Of a DNA stretch of 64,000 nt, positions 1 to 10,376 are shown piece by piece. The stretch covers positions 744,001 through 808,000 of the forward strand of contig NZ_JAQZAK010000001.1 of the NCBI RefSeq assembly GCF_028737265.1. The letters are read 5' to 3'. The stretch comes from Actinomycetospora callitridis (lineage in GTDB: Bacteria > Actinomycetota > Actinomycetes > Mycobacteriales > Pseudonocardiaceae). Positions within the stretch are counted from its first letter, which is position 1, and every line of letters starts with the position of its first letter. The notes beneath the pieces were generated by a model. The model was given only the letters and a program-made list of their open reading frames with translations, was not told the DNA's origin and did not search any database. A program made the position numbers and the translations under genes.

Positions 1-3000
1 CGTGACGACGCACAGCAGAGTGTCCCCGGTGAGCGGGTCGGTCTTCGAGTAGGCGAGCAGCGCCTCGTTGTCGGTGTCGTGGAACCGCACCGTCCGCAGC
101 TGGCGCAGCGCGGGGTGGTCGCGGCGCAGCTGGTTGAGCCGGGTGATCCACGGCTCGAGGCTGCGGCCCTCGGCCAGCGCGCCGGCGAAGTCGCGGGGGC
201 GCAGCTGGTACTTCTCCGAGTCCAGGTACTCCTCGCTGCCCGGGCGCACGGGCTGGTGCTCGAAGAGCTCGAAGCCCGCGTAGACGCCCCAGCTCGGGCT
301 CAGCGTGGCCGCGAGCGCCGCCCGGATCGCGAACATGCCCGGGCCGCCGACCTGCAGCGACTCGTGGAGGATGTCCGGGGTGTTGACGAAGCAGTTCGGT
401 CGGCACTCGTCGAGCCGGTCGCGGTGCAGCTCGAAGAACTCGCGCAGCTCGTCGCGGCCCGTGCGCCACGTGAAGTACGTGTAGCTCTGGCTGAAGCCGG
501 CCTTGGCCAGCCCGAACAGCCGCGCGGGGCGGGTGAACGCCTCGGCCAGGAAGATCACGCCCGGGTCCCGGCGGTGCACCTCGGCGATCAGCCAGTTCCA
601 GAAGTTCGGCGGCTTCGTGTGCGGGTTGTCCACCCGGAACACGCGGACGCCGTGCTCCATCCAGTACAGGACGATCCGCAGGACCTCGGCGTAGATGCCC
701 TCGGGGTCGGTGTCGAAGTTGACCGGGTAGATGTCCTGGTACTTCTTCGGCGGGTTCTCGGCGTAGGCGATCGTCCCGTCGGGGCGGATCGTGAACCACT
801 CCGGGTGCTCGAGGGCCCAGGGGTGGTCCGGCGCGCACTGCAGCGCCAGGTCCAGGGCCACCTCGAGGCCCAGCTCGTGCGCGTGGGCGACGAACGCGTC
901 GAAGTCCTCGATCGTCCCGAGGTTCGGGTCGATCGCGTCGTGACCGCCCGCCGCCGAGCCGATGGCCCACGGGGAGCCGACGTCCTCGGGCCCGGGGGTC
1001 AGGGTGTTGTTCGGCCCCTTGCGGTTGACCGTGCCCACCGGGTGGATCGGCGGCAGGTAGGCGATGTCGAAACCCATGGCGGCCGCGCGATCCAGCTCGC
1101 GGGTGGCGGTGGCGAACGTGCCGTGCACCGGCCGGCCCTCGGCGTCCCAGCCGCCCGTGGAGCGGGGGAAGAACTCGTACCAGGCGCCGGCCAGGGCGAG
1201 CGAGCGCTCGACCTGGACGTGGTGGGTCTCGCCCTCGGTGACGAGCTCCCGCACCGGGTACTCGGTCATGGTGCGGTGGACGGGCACCGACAGCGCGAGC
1301 CCGACGCGCTGGGGCAGCTCGAGGTCGGTGTCGCGCAGCTCCGCGGCGGCCTTCGTCAGCGTGCGGGCGAGGTCGAGCACCGGGGGCATCGCGATGCCGC
1401 CCGTGCGCTCGCTCGCGGGGTCGTCCTCCGCGATGCGGGGGGTGTCGCGCAGGCGCTGCTCGATGCCGTCGGCCGCCCGCTCGAGCAGGCGGGCACCGGA
1501 CTCGAGGTCGTTGGACAGCTCGGCGGCCCCCTGGCCGGCCCGCGTCTTGACGTCGACGGCGTGGCGCCACGTCGCCCACGGGTCGCTCCACGCGTCGATG
1601 CGGAAGCTCCACAGGCCCTCGGCGTCGGGGACCACCTGGCCGGCGAACCGGTCGGTGAGTGGGCCCGTCGGCACCATGCGCGTGCTCCGCGGGGCCTCGT
1701 CGCCGCACGGGATCGTGGCGTCGGGATCCTGCCCGTGGCTCCGGACGCCGCAGCGCTGCCAGACCAGGGTCGCCGCGACGGCGTCGTGGCCCTCGCGCCA
1801 CACCGTCGCCTCGACCGGGACGACCTCGCCGACCACGGCCTTCGACGGGAACCGCCCGCCGGAGACCTCGGGCGTGACCTCGTCGATCCCGAGCCGGCCC
1901 TGGGGCAGGGCGTGCCGGTCGATCGCGTCGGCGGGGATGCCGGCGCGGGGCGCCGGGGTGGGGGTGGCGTCCGTCGTCGCGGGGGCCTCTGTCGTGGTCG
2001 TGTCGGGGCTCGTGGCGGGCGCGGCGGCCGTGGGCGAGACCGCGTCGGCGTCCGTCGCCGGGGCGCCGGCCGGCTCCTCGGCCGGGACGTCCGCACCGTC
2101 GGGGTCGGTCACGGTGACGTCGCCGGGGGCGTCACCGCCACGCAGGTCGGTGTCGGCGGACGCCGCGGTGTCCACGGCCGGGACCTCGTCGCGCGGGTGG
2201 TCGGGGGCGAGCCCCGAGCCCGCGTGGTCGTCGGGGTCGTCGTCGGGGTCGTCGGCGGGGTCGACCGGCAGCGGTCCGATGCCGAGGGGGTCGTCGTCGT
2301 CCGGGACGAGGTGGCGACCGTGTCCCGAGGACACGGTCGTGGCCGGCGGGTCGACGGGGTCGGATGTGCTCGACGAGGGGGTCGGGTCGGCACCGTCTCC
2401 CGAGGACACGGTCGTCGCCGGCGGGTCGGCGGGGTCGGGCGTGCTCGCCGCGGGCGACCCGAGGCCCGAGGTGTCCGGCCACGGACGCGTGCGGGGCGGA
2501 GTGGTGTTCTCGGGGGTGCTCTCGGGGGTGCTCTCGGGGGCGCTCGCCGTGGTGCTCTCGGGGGCGCTCGCCTGCTCCTCGGGGCGGTCGCCGGACCGCG
2601 AGGCAGCCCCGGCCGCGAGCCCGGCGACGCCCAGGCCTGCGGCGCCCGCGGCGGCGGTACGCCAGCCCGGGCCGGAGCCGGTCGCGGTGTCGGTCGCACC
2701 GTCGGTCGAGGAGTCCTGCGAGGCGTCGCCGGTGCTCACGGTCGTCGTCTCGGGCTCGTCGTTCGTGGGAGCCGCGGAGCCGACGGGCGCGTAGGGCGTC
2801 CGGGGGATGAACCAGGACGCGTCGTCGGCGGGGAGCTCGGGCCTGTCCGCAGCGGGACGATCCGGGGCAGGACGGTCCCCGACCGGCGGGGTCACACGTC
2901 CGGTCGTCTGGTCGTGATCGCGGTCCGACGACGAGGTCATGCCTGGTCCGCTACCCGCAACCGGCGGAATCGATGCGGACGGCCGGTCGGGGTGCGACGA

Positions 3001-3684
3001 GGGGCGCGTGGCGGGCCGACCGGTGGCGACGCCCCAGGGCGGGGTCGCGGGCCGGCGCCACGGCGGCAGCGTCGGGGTGGGGGAGCCGCCGGTCTCCGTC
3101 CCGGTCGGCATGCCGGGCATGTCCCCGCCGACCGCGTGGAAGCCGTTGGCGGGCGTCACCGGGTCGTCGGACGTCGGGGGCGTGGGGCCGTACGTCCCGA
3201 ACGGCGGGACGAGGGGTCGCTCGGTGGGCCGCTCCGATCGCTCGATCGGCGACGGGAAGCCCCCCGAGGGCGGGCCGGCCGGGCGGCCGGGCATCGGGAT
3301 GCCGCCGGCCGGCGGGCCGGTGGTGCGCCCGGGCATCGGGAACGGGCCGGTGGTGGGCCCGTGCGGGCGGGCGTCGGGCGGCGGGGGAGGCCCGACCTCG
3401 ACGTCCTCGGCCGAACCCCAGCCCCGTCGCCTGCGGCGCCAGGAACCCGACGGCGGGCCGGTCTCGACCTCTCCGGTCCCGCTGCCGGTCTCGGTCGCGC
3501 CACCGCCGAGGAAGGGCGGGCTGCTGGCGCCGTCGGACCCGACGGTGGCCTGCTCCCCGGTGACGTCGCGGGGCGGCTCCGTCGAGGGTTCGGGCGGGGC
3601 CTCGTCCCGGCCCTGCGCCTCCTCGGAACGTCGTCCGGACCGCCACCATCTCCCCAACGCACTCACGCCACGCAGCGTAGTCAT
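1..3684 (-). CDS. glgE: Alpha-1,4-glucan:maltose-1-phosphate maltosyltransferase with a ~580-residue disordered N-terminal tail (3' end cut by window edge)
   Basis: GlgE (GH13_3) moves maltosyl units from alpha-maltose 1-phosphate onto alpha-1,4-glucan in the cytosol. The catalytic part is clear: [10 protein letters not shown] holds the nucleophile (Asp1019 by my count) and FLAEAFT the acid/base (Glu1048), 29 residues apart as in the Streptomyces enzyme. The gene leaves the window at base 1, and roughly 70 C-terminal residues should be missing. The frame is open without a stop from base 1 up to the ATG at 3684, while the GlgE fold only begins near base 1940. The ~580 extra residues are rich in Pro, Gly, Asp, Ser and Thr. 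They hold two PMPGR motifs (res 116-134), an Ala/Gly stretch (343-361), APEST-like repeats (~373-390) and a 25-residue direct repeat (417-456). Neither 3684 nor the in-frame ATG at 2940 has a strong ribosome site, so the tail could be about 330 residues instead. Usual GlgE length is 660-700. It is divergent from glgP, as Rv1327c-Rv1328 are in M. tuberculosis. Confidence 0.93.
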   Translation of the reverse strand, partial: MTTLRGVSALGRWWRSGRRSEEAQGRDEAPPEPSTEPPRDVTGEQATVGSDGASSPPFLGGGATETGSGTGEVETGPPSGSWRRRRRGWGSAEDVEVGPPPPPDARPHGPTTGPFPMPGRTTGPPAGGIPMPGRPAGPPSGGFPSPIERSERPTERPLVPPFGTYGPTPPTSDDPVTPANGFHAVGGDMPGMPTGTETGGSPTPTLPPWRRPATPPWGVATGRPATRPSSHPDRPSASIPPVAGSGPGMTSSSDRDHDQTTGRVTPPVGDRPAPDRPAADRPELPADDASWFIPRTPYAPVGSAAPTNDEPETTTVSTGDASQDSSTDGATDTATGSGPGWRTAAAGAAGLGVAGLAAGAASRSGDRPEEQASAPESTTASAPESTPESTPENTTPPRTRPWPDTSGLGSPAASTPDPADPPATTVSSGDGADPTPSSSTSDPVDPPATTVSSGHGRHLVPDDDDPLGIGPLPVDPADDPDDDPDDHAGSGLAPDHPRDEVPAVDTAASADTDLRGGDAPGDVTVTDPDGADVPAEEPAGAPATDADAVSPTAAAPATSPDTTTTEAPATTDATPTPAPRAGIPADAIDRHALPQGRLGIDEVTPEVSGGRFPSKAVVGEVVPVEATVWREGHDAVAATLVWQRCGVRSHGQDPDATIPCGDEAPRSTRMVPTGPLTDRFAGQVVPDAEGLWSFRIDAWSDPWATWRHAVDVKTRAGQGAAELSNDLESGARLLERAADGIEQRLRDTPRIAEDDPASERTGGIAMPPVLDLARTLTKAAAELRDTDLELPQRVGLALSVPVHRTMTEYPVRELVTEGETHHVQVERSLALAGAWYEFFPRSTGGWDAEGRPVHGTFATATRELDRAAAMGFDIAYLPPIHPVGTVNRKGPNNTLTPGPEDVGSPWAIGSAAGGHDAIDPNLGTIEDFDAFVAHAHELGLEVALDLALQCAPDHPWALEHPEWFTIRPDGTIAYAENPPKKYQDIYPVNFDTDPEGIYAEVLRIVLYWMEHGVRVFRVDNPHTKPPNFWNWLIAEVHRRDPGVIFLAEAFTRPARLFGLAKAGFSQSYTYFTWRTGRDELREFFELHRDRLDECRPNCFVNTPDILHESLQVGGPGMFAIRAALAATLSPSWGVYAGFELFEHQPVRPGSEEYLDSEKYQLRPRDFAGALAEGRSLEPWITRLNQLRRDHPALRQLRTVRFHDTDNEALLAYSKTDPLTGDTLLCVVT

Positions 3685-3749
3685 GGGATCGATCCAGGGA
3701 AGGTGGGCCCGCACGGCGCGTCGCGGGTCGAGCCGTAGGCTCCGGCCAC
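3685..3749. promoter_or_regulatory. Divergent glgE/glgP intergenic region
   Basis: These 65 bases separate the divergent glgE and glgP starts and must hold at least one promoter if the 3684 start of glgE is right. I see no convincing -35/-10 pair and no Shine-Dalgarno sequence ahead of either start. glgP may be translated from a leaderless or near-leaderless transcript. Confidence 0.35.
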
Positions 3750-6287
3750 GTGAAGGCTCTGCGTCGCTTCTCTGTCCGTGCCCAGCTCCCGGCCGCTCTC
3801 GCGCCCCTCCAGGAGCTCGCGATGAACCTGCGCTGGACGTGGCACGGGCCCACGCAGGACCTGTTCGCGGGCGTCGACGAGGCGGTGTGGCGCTCCTGCG
3901 GCGGCGACCCCGTCCGGATGCTCGGCGAGGTCCGTCCCCAGCGTCTGGCCGAGCTGGCCGAGGACGCCGGGTTCGTCGGCCGCGTGCAGGAGCGCGCCGA
4001 GGACCTGCGCGCCTACCTCCGCGAGCCGCGCTGGTACCAGGGCCGCGCCTCGGAGGGCCTGCCGTCGGCGATCGGCTACTTCTCGATGGAGTTCGGGGTC
4101 AGCGAGGTCCTGCCGAACTACTCCGGTGGGCTCGGCATCCTCGCGGGCGACCACCTCAAGGCGGCGAGCGACCTCGGCGTGCCGCTGGTCGCGGTCGGCC
4201 TGCTCTACCGCTCCGGCTACTTCCGCCAGTCGCTCTCGCTCGACGGCTGGCAGCAGGAGCAGTACCCGGCGCTCGACCCCCAGGGCCTGCCGCTGCACCT
4301 GCTCGCGGACTCCTCGGGGGAGCAGGTCCTGATCGGCGTCGCGATGCCCGGCGGCCGGACGCTGCGCGCGCGGGTGTGGGTGGCGTCGGTCGGCCGCGTG
4401 CCGCTGCTGCTGCTCGACGCCGACATCGAGGAGAACGACCCCGACCTGCGCCAGATCACCGACCGCCTCTACGGCGGCGACGCCGAGCACCGCATCCGCC
4501 AGGAGATCCTCGTCGGCATCGGCGGTGTGCGGGCGGTCCGCGCGTTCTGCGGGCTGACCGGGCACCCGGCGCCCGAGGTGTTCCACACCAACGAGGGCCA
4601 CGCGGGCTTCCTCGGGCTCGAGCGCATCCGCGAGCTCGTCGCCGACGCCGGCCTCGACTTCGAGCAGGCGCTCGCGACCGTCCGCGCCGGCACCGTCTTC
4701 ACCACCCACACCCCGGTGCCCGCGGGCATCGACCGCTTCCCGGTCGGCCTCGTCGAGCACTACTTCACCGCCGACATGCTGCCGGGCATCGAGCCGTCCC
4801 GGGTCCTCTCGCTCGGCCGCGAGCCGGCCGGCGACATGTTCAACATGGCGCACATGGGCCTGCGCCTCGCGCAGCGCTCGAACGGTGTCTCGCAGCTGCA
4901 CGGCGAGGTCTCGCGCGGGATGTTCCAGTCCCTGTGGGGCGGGTTCGACGCCCCCGAGGTGCCGATCGGCTCGGTGACCAACGGCGTCCACGGCCCCACC
5001 TGGACCGCCCGCGAGATCGGTGGGCTCACCGCCGGGGTCGAGGCCTCGGGCAGCCCGGAGCTGTTCGGCGTCTCCGACTCCCTGCTCTGGGAGCTGCGCG
5101 GGACGCTGCGCCGGCGTCTCGTCGAGGAGGTCCGCCGGCGGGTGCGGGCGTCGTGGCTGCAGCGCGGCGCGTCCGAGCCGGAGCTGGCGTGGACCGAGCG
5201 CATCTTCGACCCGGACGTGCTCACCATCGGCTTCGCGCGCCGCGTCCCGACCTACAAGCGGCTGACGCTCATGCTGCGCGACCCCGAGCGGCTCAGGTCG
5301 ATCCTGCTCGACCCCGAGCGCCCCGTGCAGCTCGTGATCGCGGGCAAGTCGCACCCGGCCGACGAGTCGGGCAAGGCCCTCATCCAGCAGATGGTCCACT
5401 TCGCCGACGACAACGGCGTGCGCCACCGGATCGCGTTCCTGCCCGACTACGACATGTCGATGGCGCGGTACCTGTACTGGGGCTGCGACGTCTGGCTGAA
5501 CAACCCGCTGCGCCCGCTCGAGGCGTGCGGCACGTCGGGGATGAAGTCGGCGCTCAACGGCGGGCTCAACCTGTCGGTGCGCGACGGCTGGTGGGACGAG
5601 CTCTACGACGGCCGCAACGGCTGGGCGATCCCGACCGCCGACGGCGTCGACGACCCCGACCGCCGCGACGACATCGAGGCGAACGCCCTCTACGACCTGC
5701 TCTCGACGCAGGTCGCGCCGCTGTTCTACGACCGCGGCGCCGACGGCGTGCCCGACCGCTGGACCGCACTCGTGCGCCACACGCTCGCGACGCTCTCGCC
5801 GAAGGTTCAGGCGACGCGGATGGTCACCGACTACGTCGAGCAGTGGTACGCCCCCGCCGCCCGGTCCGCCGCGCGCGTCGTGGCCGACGGGTGGGCCGGC
5901 GCCAAGGAGCTGGCGACCTACCGCGCGCGCCTCGACGCCGCCTGGTCGTCGGTGACCGTCGCCGAGGTCGACGCCTCGGGCGGCGCGGACACCCCGGTGC
6001 TCGGGGCGCCGATGACCGTGCGCGCGGAGGTCGTGCTCGGAGGTCTCGACCCCTCCGAGGTGCTCGTCCAGGCCGTCGTGGGCCGCGCCGACGACGCCGA
6101 CGAGCTCTCGGAGTCGACGGTCCAGCCGATGACCTCGATCGGCCCGGGCCACGACGGCTCGCACCGCTTCGAGGCCGTCGTCGCCCTTCCGCACGCCGGC
6201 GTCCTGGGCTACACGGTGCGCGTGCTGCCCCGCCACGACCTCCTCGCCGCCCCCGCGGAGCTGGGCCGGGTCGTGCTGCCGGCGTAG
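3750..6287 (+). CDS. glgP: Alpha-glucan phosphorylase (GT35)
   Basis: Cytosolic phosphorylase that releases glucose 1-phosphate from the non-reducing ends of alpha-1,4-glucan. The 845-residue protein matches the actinobacterial alpha-glucan phosphorylase type (about 850 residues). The N-terminal DUF3417-like part starts MNLRWTWHG. The pyridoxal-phosphate lysine lies in [14 protein letters not shown] (Lys599 by my count). The start is GTG at 3750 ([14 protein letters not shown]); no good Shine-Dalgarno site precedes it. Divergence from glgE is the mycobacterial Rv1327c-Rv1328 arrangement, and glgX lies one gene further on, so glucan synthesis, debranching and phosphorolysis are grouped here. 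The stop codon TAG abuts a 67-bp palindrome that probably ends transcription. Confidence 0.95.
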   Translation: MKALRRFSVRAQLPAALAPLQELAMNLRWTWHGPTQDLFAGVDEAVWRSCGGDPVRMLGEVRPQRLAELAEDAGFVGRVQERAEDLRAYLREPRWYQGRASEGLPSAIGYFSMEFGVSEVLPNYSGGLGILAGDHLKAASDLGVPLVAVGLLYRSGYFRQSLSLDGWQQEQYPALDPQGLPLHLLADSSGEQVLIGVAMPGGRTLRARVWVASVGRVPLLLLDADIEENDPDLRQITDRLYGGDAEHRIRQEILVGIGGVRAVRAFCGLTGHPAPEVFHTNEGHAGFLGLERIRELVADAGLDFEQALATVRAGTVFTTHTPVPAGIDRFPVGLVEHYFTADMLPGIEPSRVLSLGREPAGDMFNMAHMGLRLAQRSNGVSQLHGEVSRGMFQSLWGGFDAPEVPIGSVTNGVHGPTWTAREIGGLTAGVEASGSPELFGVSDSLLWELRGTLRRRLVEEVRRRVRASWLQRGASEPELAWTERIFDPDVLTIGFARRVPTYKRLTLMLRDPERLRSILLDPERPVQLVIAGKSHPADESGKALIQQMVHFADDNGVRHRIAFLPDYDMSMARYLYWGCDVWLNNPLRPLEACGTSGMKSALNGGLNLSVRDGWWDELYDGRNGWAIPTADGVDDPDRRDDIEANALYDLLSTQVAPLFYDRGADGVPDRWTALVRHTLATLSPKVQATRMVTDYVEQWYAPAARSAARVVADGWAGAKELATYRARLDAAWSSVTVAEVDASGGADTPVLGAPMTVRAEVVLGGLDPSEVLVQAVVGRADDADELSESTVQPMTSIGPGHDGSHRFEAVVALPHAGVLGYTVRVLPRHDLLAAPAELGRVVLPA

Positions 6288-6354
6288 CAAGATCTCCGAT
6301 CGTGGAGCGATCGTTCCGCTGAGCGGAGCGTTCGCTCCACGATTCCGGATCTTG
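6288..6354. repeat. 67-bp palindromic element, left copy (probable terminator hairpin)
   Basis: The whole 67 bp is close to a perfect palindrome: outer arms CAAGATC/GATCTTG and a long inner stem around TTCCGCTGAGCGGAG. It begins one base after the glgP stop codon. A second copy lies at 7305-7371; by hand alignment 58 of 67 positions agree when that copy is reversed. The hairpin has no U-tract. It could terminate transcription, mark the boundary of an inserted segment, or both. Confidence 0.7.
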
Positions 6355-6403
6355 CTCGGATCCGGTATGGATCCGGGGATCGCGCGGGTGCGTCGAAGGG
6401 GAC

Positions 6404-7315
6404 GTGAGTACCGACGCGCAACTCATCACGCTCCGCCGACTGATCCGCCGCCAGTACGGGGTGGTGAGTCTCGACCAGGCGAGAGCTGCCGGCTACTCGC
6501 GCCAGGCGGTGGCCCGCAAGGTCGCGGCGAAGGCGTGGTTCCCGGCCGGCCCGCGGGTGTACCAGGTGGCCGAGCACGACGAGACCCCGCGGTCCCGCGC
6601 CGTCGCGGCCCTGTTGTCGCTGGGACCCGACGCCACGCTCGTCGACACCTCCGCCGCGTGGTGGTGGGGGCTGCACGACACGGCGCCCGGGCGACCTCGT
6701 GCCGCGGTACCGCCGGGCCGCCGTCCACGACCGCGTGACGACGTCGCCGTCTCTCGCCGTGTGATCGACCCGCTCGACCGCACCCGGGTCGGCGGCGTCG
6801 CCGTGACGACGAGGGCGCTCACGGTGCTCGACGCCGCGACGGTCCTCGGTCTCGAGGAGGGGGCGCGAGTGGCGGACCGCGCCCTGCAGAGGGGGTCGGT
6901 GAGCCTCGAGAGCCTGCGGGACACGCACACGAGGACAGCGGGACGCCGCGGAGCGGTGCTCGGTGCCGAACTCATCGCCCTCGCGGACGGTGGCGCGCGG
7001 TCGTGGGCGGAGCGGGCGCTGCACGGAGGGCTGGACCGGGCGGGGATCACCGGGTGGTCGGCGAACACCGAGATCGTCCTGCCCGGCTACGGCCGGGCGC
7101 TCGGTGACGTGGTGTTCGAGGAGGAGAAGGTGATCGTCGAGGTCGACGGGTGGGCGTACCACCGGGGCCTGCGGGCCTTCCTCGTCGACGGGCCCCGCCA
7201 GTCGGCGCTGGCCGCCGAGGGCTGGGTGGTCCTGCGCACCCACTGGTACGAGCTCCGCGAGGACCCGGCGACGTTCTTCGCCCGTCTCCGCAGGACGTTG
7301 CGGGCAAGATCCTGA
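6404..7315 (+). CDS. AbiEi-like winged-helix / DUF559 endonuclease-fold protein
   Basis: A 303-residue protein of a type common in actinobacteria. The N-terminus (about residues 5-60, RRQYGVVSLDQARAAGYS) resembles the winged-helix domain of AbiEi-type antitoxins. The C-terminus (about 220-300, with VIVEVDGWAYHRG and WVVLRTHWYEL) resembles DUF559, a relative of very-short-patch-repair endonucleases; the Glu and Asp of EVDG are candidate metal ligands. The role is unknown; a DNA-binding or nuclease function in defence or repair is inference. No AbiEii toxin gene is adjacent. Start GTG 6404 follows the A/G-rich GAAGGGGAC. The gene is bounded on both sides by near-identical palindromes, and its last codons and stop lie inside the right-hand copy. 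Confidence 0.75.
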   Translation: MSTDAQLITLRRLIRRQYGVVSLDQARAAGYSRQAVARKVAAKAWFPAGPRVYQVAEHDETPRSRAVAALLSLGPDATLVDTSAAWWWGLHDTAPGRPRAAVPPGRRPRPRDDVAVSRRVIDPLDRTRVGGVAVTTRALTVLDAATVLGLEEGARVADRALQRGSVSLESLRDTHTRTAGRRGAVLGAELIALADGGARSWAERALHGGLDRAGITGWSANTEIVLPGYGRALGDVVFEEEKVIVEVDGWAYHRGLRAFLVDGPRQSALAAEGWVVLRTHWYELREDPATFFARLRRTLRARS

Positions 7316-7371
7316 TACCTGGAGCGAACGCTCCGCTCAGCGGAACGCACGCTCCACGAACAGAGATCTAG
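7305..7371. repeat. 67-bp palindromic element, right copy (bidirectional terminator)
   Basis: Partner of the element at 6288-6354. It contains the TGA of the DUF559 gene (7313-7315, + strand) and the TAG of glgX (7368-7370, - strand), so one hairpin serves two convergent genes. The core is CTCCGCTCAGCGGAACG flanked by GGAGCGAACG and ACGCTCC. Confidence 0.7.
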
Positions 7372-9419
7372 GACGGCACCGCCCGCAGCACCAGGGCCGT
7401 GTGGGCCGGGACGGCGAGGGGCTCGCCGGCGGGCAGGGGGTCGGTGGTCTCCGGGGCGCCGCCGGGCGTGCCGGCGTCGAGCACCGGGGTCCAGGCGGCG
7501 TCGCCGAAGGCGGCGGGCAGGAGGACGTCGACCGGGGCGTCGCCGGAGTGGAGCACCAGCAGCAGCGAGGGCGCCGCGTCGACGCGGACCACGAGCGTCC
7601 GGCCGTGGGCGTGGAAGTCGGGCTCGGTGAACTCGCGGCCGTCGGGGTGCAGCCAGGCGATGTCCGGGGCGGCGTCGTCGGGGTCGGTGTCGGCGCGGCC
7701 GTAGAAGAAGTCGGTGCGCCGCAGCGCCGGGGTGGCGCGCCGCAGGGACAGCGCGCGGGCGATGAAGTCGACGAGCTCCGACGAGTCCCACGCGCGCCAG
7801 GACGTCTCGTCGTCGGCGCAGTAGGCGTTGTTGTTGCCGTGCTGGGTGTGGCCGAGATCGTCGCCGCCCAGGAGCATCGGGGTGCCGGCCGAGAGCAGCA
7901 GCGTGGTGAGCAGGTTGCGCGCCTGCCGGTCCCGCAGCGCCAGGATCGCCGGGTCGGAGGTCGGCCCCTCGACGCCGTGGTTGGCCGACCGGTTGTCGTC
8001 GGTGCCGTCGCGGCCCTGCTCGCCGTTGGCCTCGTTGTGCTTGTGCTCGTAGGACACGAGGTCGGCGAGGGTGAAGCCGTCGTGCGCGGTCACGAAGTTG
8101 ACCGACGCGGCCGGGGTGCGGGCGGGCCAGTACAGGTCCGAGGAGCCGGCGATGCGGGTGACGATCGCCGAGAGCGGGCCGTGGCCGCGCCAGAAGTCGC
8201 GCACGTCGTCGCGGAACCGTCCGTTCCACTCCGCCCACGCAGGCCCGAAACCGCCCACCTGGTAGCCCTCGCCGGTGGCGTCCCAGGGCTCGGCGATCAG
8301 CTTGACGGTCGAGAGCACCGGGTCCGAGGTGATGTCGGTGAGCAACGGCGCGGACGGGTCGAAGCCGCCGCCGCGGGGTCGTCCCAGGGTCGAGGCGAGG
8401 TCGAAGCGGAAGCCGTCGACGCCCATCGTCGTCACCCAGTGGCGCAGCGAGTCGACGACCAGGCTCCGGACCAGCGGCGACGCGGCGTCGAGGGTGTTGC
8501 CGCAGCCGGTGAGGTCGACGTCGCGGCCCCGCGCGTCGAGGGCGTACCAGCCCGCGGCGTCCAGGCCGCGCCACGACAGCGACGGGCCGTCGGCGCCGCC
8601 CTCGCAGGTGTGGTTGAACACGACGTCGAGCACGACCTCGAGGCCCGCGGCGTGCAGGGTCGCGACCATCGCCCGGAACTCCTCGACCTCGCGGCCGGGA
8701 GTCGACGCGTAGCGCGGCTGCGGGGCGAGGTAGGCGAGCGTCGAGTAGCCCCAGTGGTTGGTGCGCCCGCGGGAGAGCAGGCTCGGCTCGTCGGCGTGGG
8801 CGAACACCGGCAGCAGCTCCAGCGTCGTCACCCCGAGCCCGACGAGGTGGTCGATCACCGCGGGGTGGCCGAGCCCGGCGTAGGTGCCGCGCAGGTGCTC
8901 GGGGACGTCCGGGTGGCGCATCGTGAGGTCGCGGACGTGGGTCTCGTAGATCACCGTGTCCGGCCACGGCACCCCCGGCCGCGCGCCCGTCATGGGCTCC
9001 AGCGGGACGGTGACGATGCCGTGCGGCACCGACCCCGCCGAGTCGTGGTGGTCGGGGCGGGCGGAGAACGGGTCGGTGCCGTCGAAGGCGCGCGCGGCCG
9101 CCAGGGAGGTGACCGACCCCTCGACGCGACGCGTCCAGGGGTCGACGAGGAACTTCGCGGGGTTCGTGCGCACCCCGCGCCCCGGCTCCCACGGGCCGTG
9201 GACGCGCAGGCCGTACGGGTCGCCCGGGGCGACGCCGTCGGCGCTGCCGCGCCACCACCCGTCGCCGGAACGGCCCAGCTCGACGCGCCGCTCGCCGCCC
9301 GGGCCGGGGAGGCAGAGCTCCACCGCCTCGACGGTGGGCCCGGCGGGGACGCACGCGCGCAGCACGTCGCCCTCCAGGTGGGTGCCGCGTTCGCCGACGT
9401 CGATCGGGGTGGTGGACAT
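7368..9419 (-). CDS. glgX: Glycogen debranching enzyme GlgX (isoamylase type)
   Basis: GH13 debranching enzyme that hydrolyses alpha-1,6 branches of glycogen after phosphorylase trimming; cytosolic. The 683-residue product has an N-terminal CBM48-like domain and an alpha-amylase barrel. Catalytic residues are visible: Asp340 in VDGFRFDLAST, Glu377 in LIAEPWD, and the His-Asp pair in FVTAHDGFT. The NHWGYST motif typical of GlgX is present. The frame is open far upstream, but homology starts at MSTTPIDVGERGTHL, so I use the ATG at 9419. No clear Shine-Dalgarno site precedes it. It ends inside the palindrome it shares with the DUF559 gene. Confidence 0.94.
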   Translation of the reverse strand: MSTTPIDVGERGTHLEGDVLRACVPAGPTVEAVELCLPGPGGERRVELGRSGDGWWRGSADGVAPGDPYGLRVHGPWEPGRGVRTNPAKFLVDPWTRRVEGSVTSLAAARAFDGTDPFSARPDHHDSAGSVPHGIVTVPLEPMTGARPGVPWPDTVIYETHVRDLTMRHPDVPEHLRGTYAGLGHPAVIDHLVGLGVTTLELLPVFAHADEPSLLSRGRTNHWGYSTLAYLAPQPRYASTPGREVEEFRAMVATLHAAGLEVVLDVVFNHTCEGGADGPSLSWRGLDAAGWYALDARGRDVDLTGCGNTLDAASPLVRSLVVDSLRHWVTTMGVDGFRFDLASTLGRPRGGGFDPSAPLLTDITSDPVLSTVKLIAEPWDATGEGYQVGGFGPAWAEWNGRFRDDVRDFWRGHGPLSAIVTRIAGSSDLYWPARTPAASVNFVTAHDGFTLADLVSYEHKHNEANGEQGRDGTDDNRSANHGVEGPTSDPAILALRDRQARNLLTTLLLSAGTPMLLGGDDLGHTQHGNNNAYCADDETSWRAWDSSELVDFIARALSLRRATPALRRTDFFYGRADTDPDDAAPDIAWLHPDGREFTEPDFHAHGRTLVVRVDAAPSLLLVLHSGDAPVDVLLPAAFGDAAWTPVLDAGTPGGAPETTDPLPAGEPLAVPAHTALVLRAVPS

Positions 9420-9521
9420 CGGAGGGGATCGTGCCCGATCGGGGGCGGGCCGTCGCCCGAAGCGGAGTGTGATCCGACAGGATGTCGGTGACCGAGGTGG
9501 ACACCGGCGCGAATCCACGGG

Positions 9522-10337
9522 GTGACCCAGCGAGTGACCGAGCACGTGCCCGATCCGGACACCGTGATCCGCATGACCGGCGTGGGCGTGCGCCGCAGCG
9601 GCAACGACCTGCTCGCCGACCTCGACTGGACCGTCGAGCTCGACGAGCGCTGGGTGGTGCTGGGACCCAACGGGGCCGGCAAGACGACGCTCCTGCGGCT
9701 CGCCGCGGCCGAGATGCACCCGACGACGGGCCCCGTCGAGCTGCTCGGGGAGCGGCTCGGGCGTGTCGACGTCTTCGAGCTGCGTCCGCGCATCGGGCTC
9801 GCCTCGGCGAGCCTCTCGGGGCGGGTGCCGCCCGACGAGCTCGCCCACGACGTCGTGCGCAGCGCCGGCTACGGCGTCCTCGGCACCTGGCGCGAGCAGT
9901 ACGACCCCGAGGACGACCGGCGCGCCGCCGGCCTGATGGACGCGATGGGCGTCATCGGGCTCGCGGACCGGCGCTACGGGACGCTGTCCACCGGCGAGCG
10001 CCAGCGCGTGCTGCTCGCCCGGGCGCTGATGACCGACCCCGAGCTCCTGCTGCTCGACGAGCCCGCCGCGGGTCTCGACCTCGGCGCCCGTGAGGACCTC
10101 GTGGAGCTGCTCACGGAGCTGGCCGCCGACCCGGCGGGTCCGGCGACGGTGATGGTCACCCACCACGTCGAGGAGATCCCGCCGGGCTACAGCCACGCGA
10201 TGCTGCTGCGCGAGGGCCGGGTGGTCGCCCAGGGCCTGCTCGACGACGTGATGACGTCGGAGAACCTGTCGGCGACGTTCGGGCAGCCGCTCGAGCTCGC
10301 GAGCCGCCGCGGTCGCTTCACCGCGATCCGCAGATAG
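9522..10337 (+). CDS. ABC transporter ATP-binding protein (Rv3041c-like)
   Basis: A single ATPase domain of 271 residues. It shows Walker A (GPNGAGKTT), signature (LSTGERQR), Walker B (LLLLDEP) and the switch His (VTHH). No permease gene is adjacent, so its partner is unknown; the closest named types are the ModF/YlmA-like stand-alone ATPases. It is followed by an enoyl-CoA hydratase and a methyltransferase, the order of M. tuberculosis Rv3041c-Rv3039c-Rv3038c. Start GTG 9522 is one of three in-frame GTG codons (9522, 9534, 9546), and none has a clear ribosome site. The 102 bases between it and divergent glgX show no recognisable operator. Confidence 0.85.
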   Translation: MTQRVTEHVPDPDTVIRMTGVGVRRSGNDLLADLDWTVELDERWVVLGPNGAGKTTLLRLAAAEMHPTTGPVELLGERLGRVDVFELRPRIGLASASLSGRVPPDELAHDVVRSAGYGVLGTWREQYDPEDDRRAAGLMDAMGVIGLADRRYGTLSTGERQRVLLARALMTDPELLLLDEPAAGLDLGAREDLVELLTELAADPAGPATVMVTHHVEEIPPGYSHAMLLREGRVVAQGLLDDVMTSENLSATFGQPLELASRRGRFTAIRR

Positions 10338-10376
10338 GGTCGCGGCCGGATTCATGCAGATCGAGGAGGCTCACCG

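Noticed and set aside
79..3738. Very long open frame on the + strand over glgE
   Set aside because: It is the mirror of the glgE frame in GC-rich DNA; the translation is Arg/Gly/Val-rich low complexity with no family motif, while the - strand encodes a clear GlgE.
2951..3853. Separate gene on the - strand ahead of glgE
   Set aside because: This frame is Arg-rich and overlaps glgP; the frame continuous with GlgE has normal codon use and no stop up to 3684, so the region is better read as the GlgE tail.
3681..6290. 869-residue frame antisense to glgP
   Set aside because: No motifs and typical antisense composition; glgP on the + strand is unambiguous.
9420..10355. N-terminal extension of glgX through the ABC ATPase gene
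   Set aside because: The extension is antisense to conserved ATPase motifs, and GlgX homology begins at the ATG at 9419.
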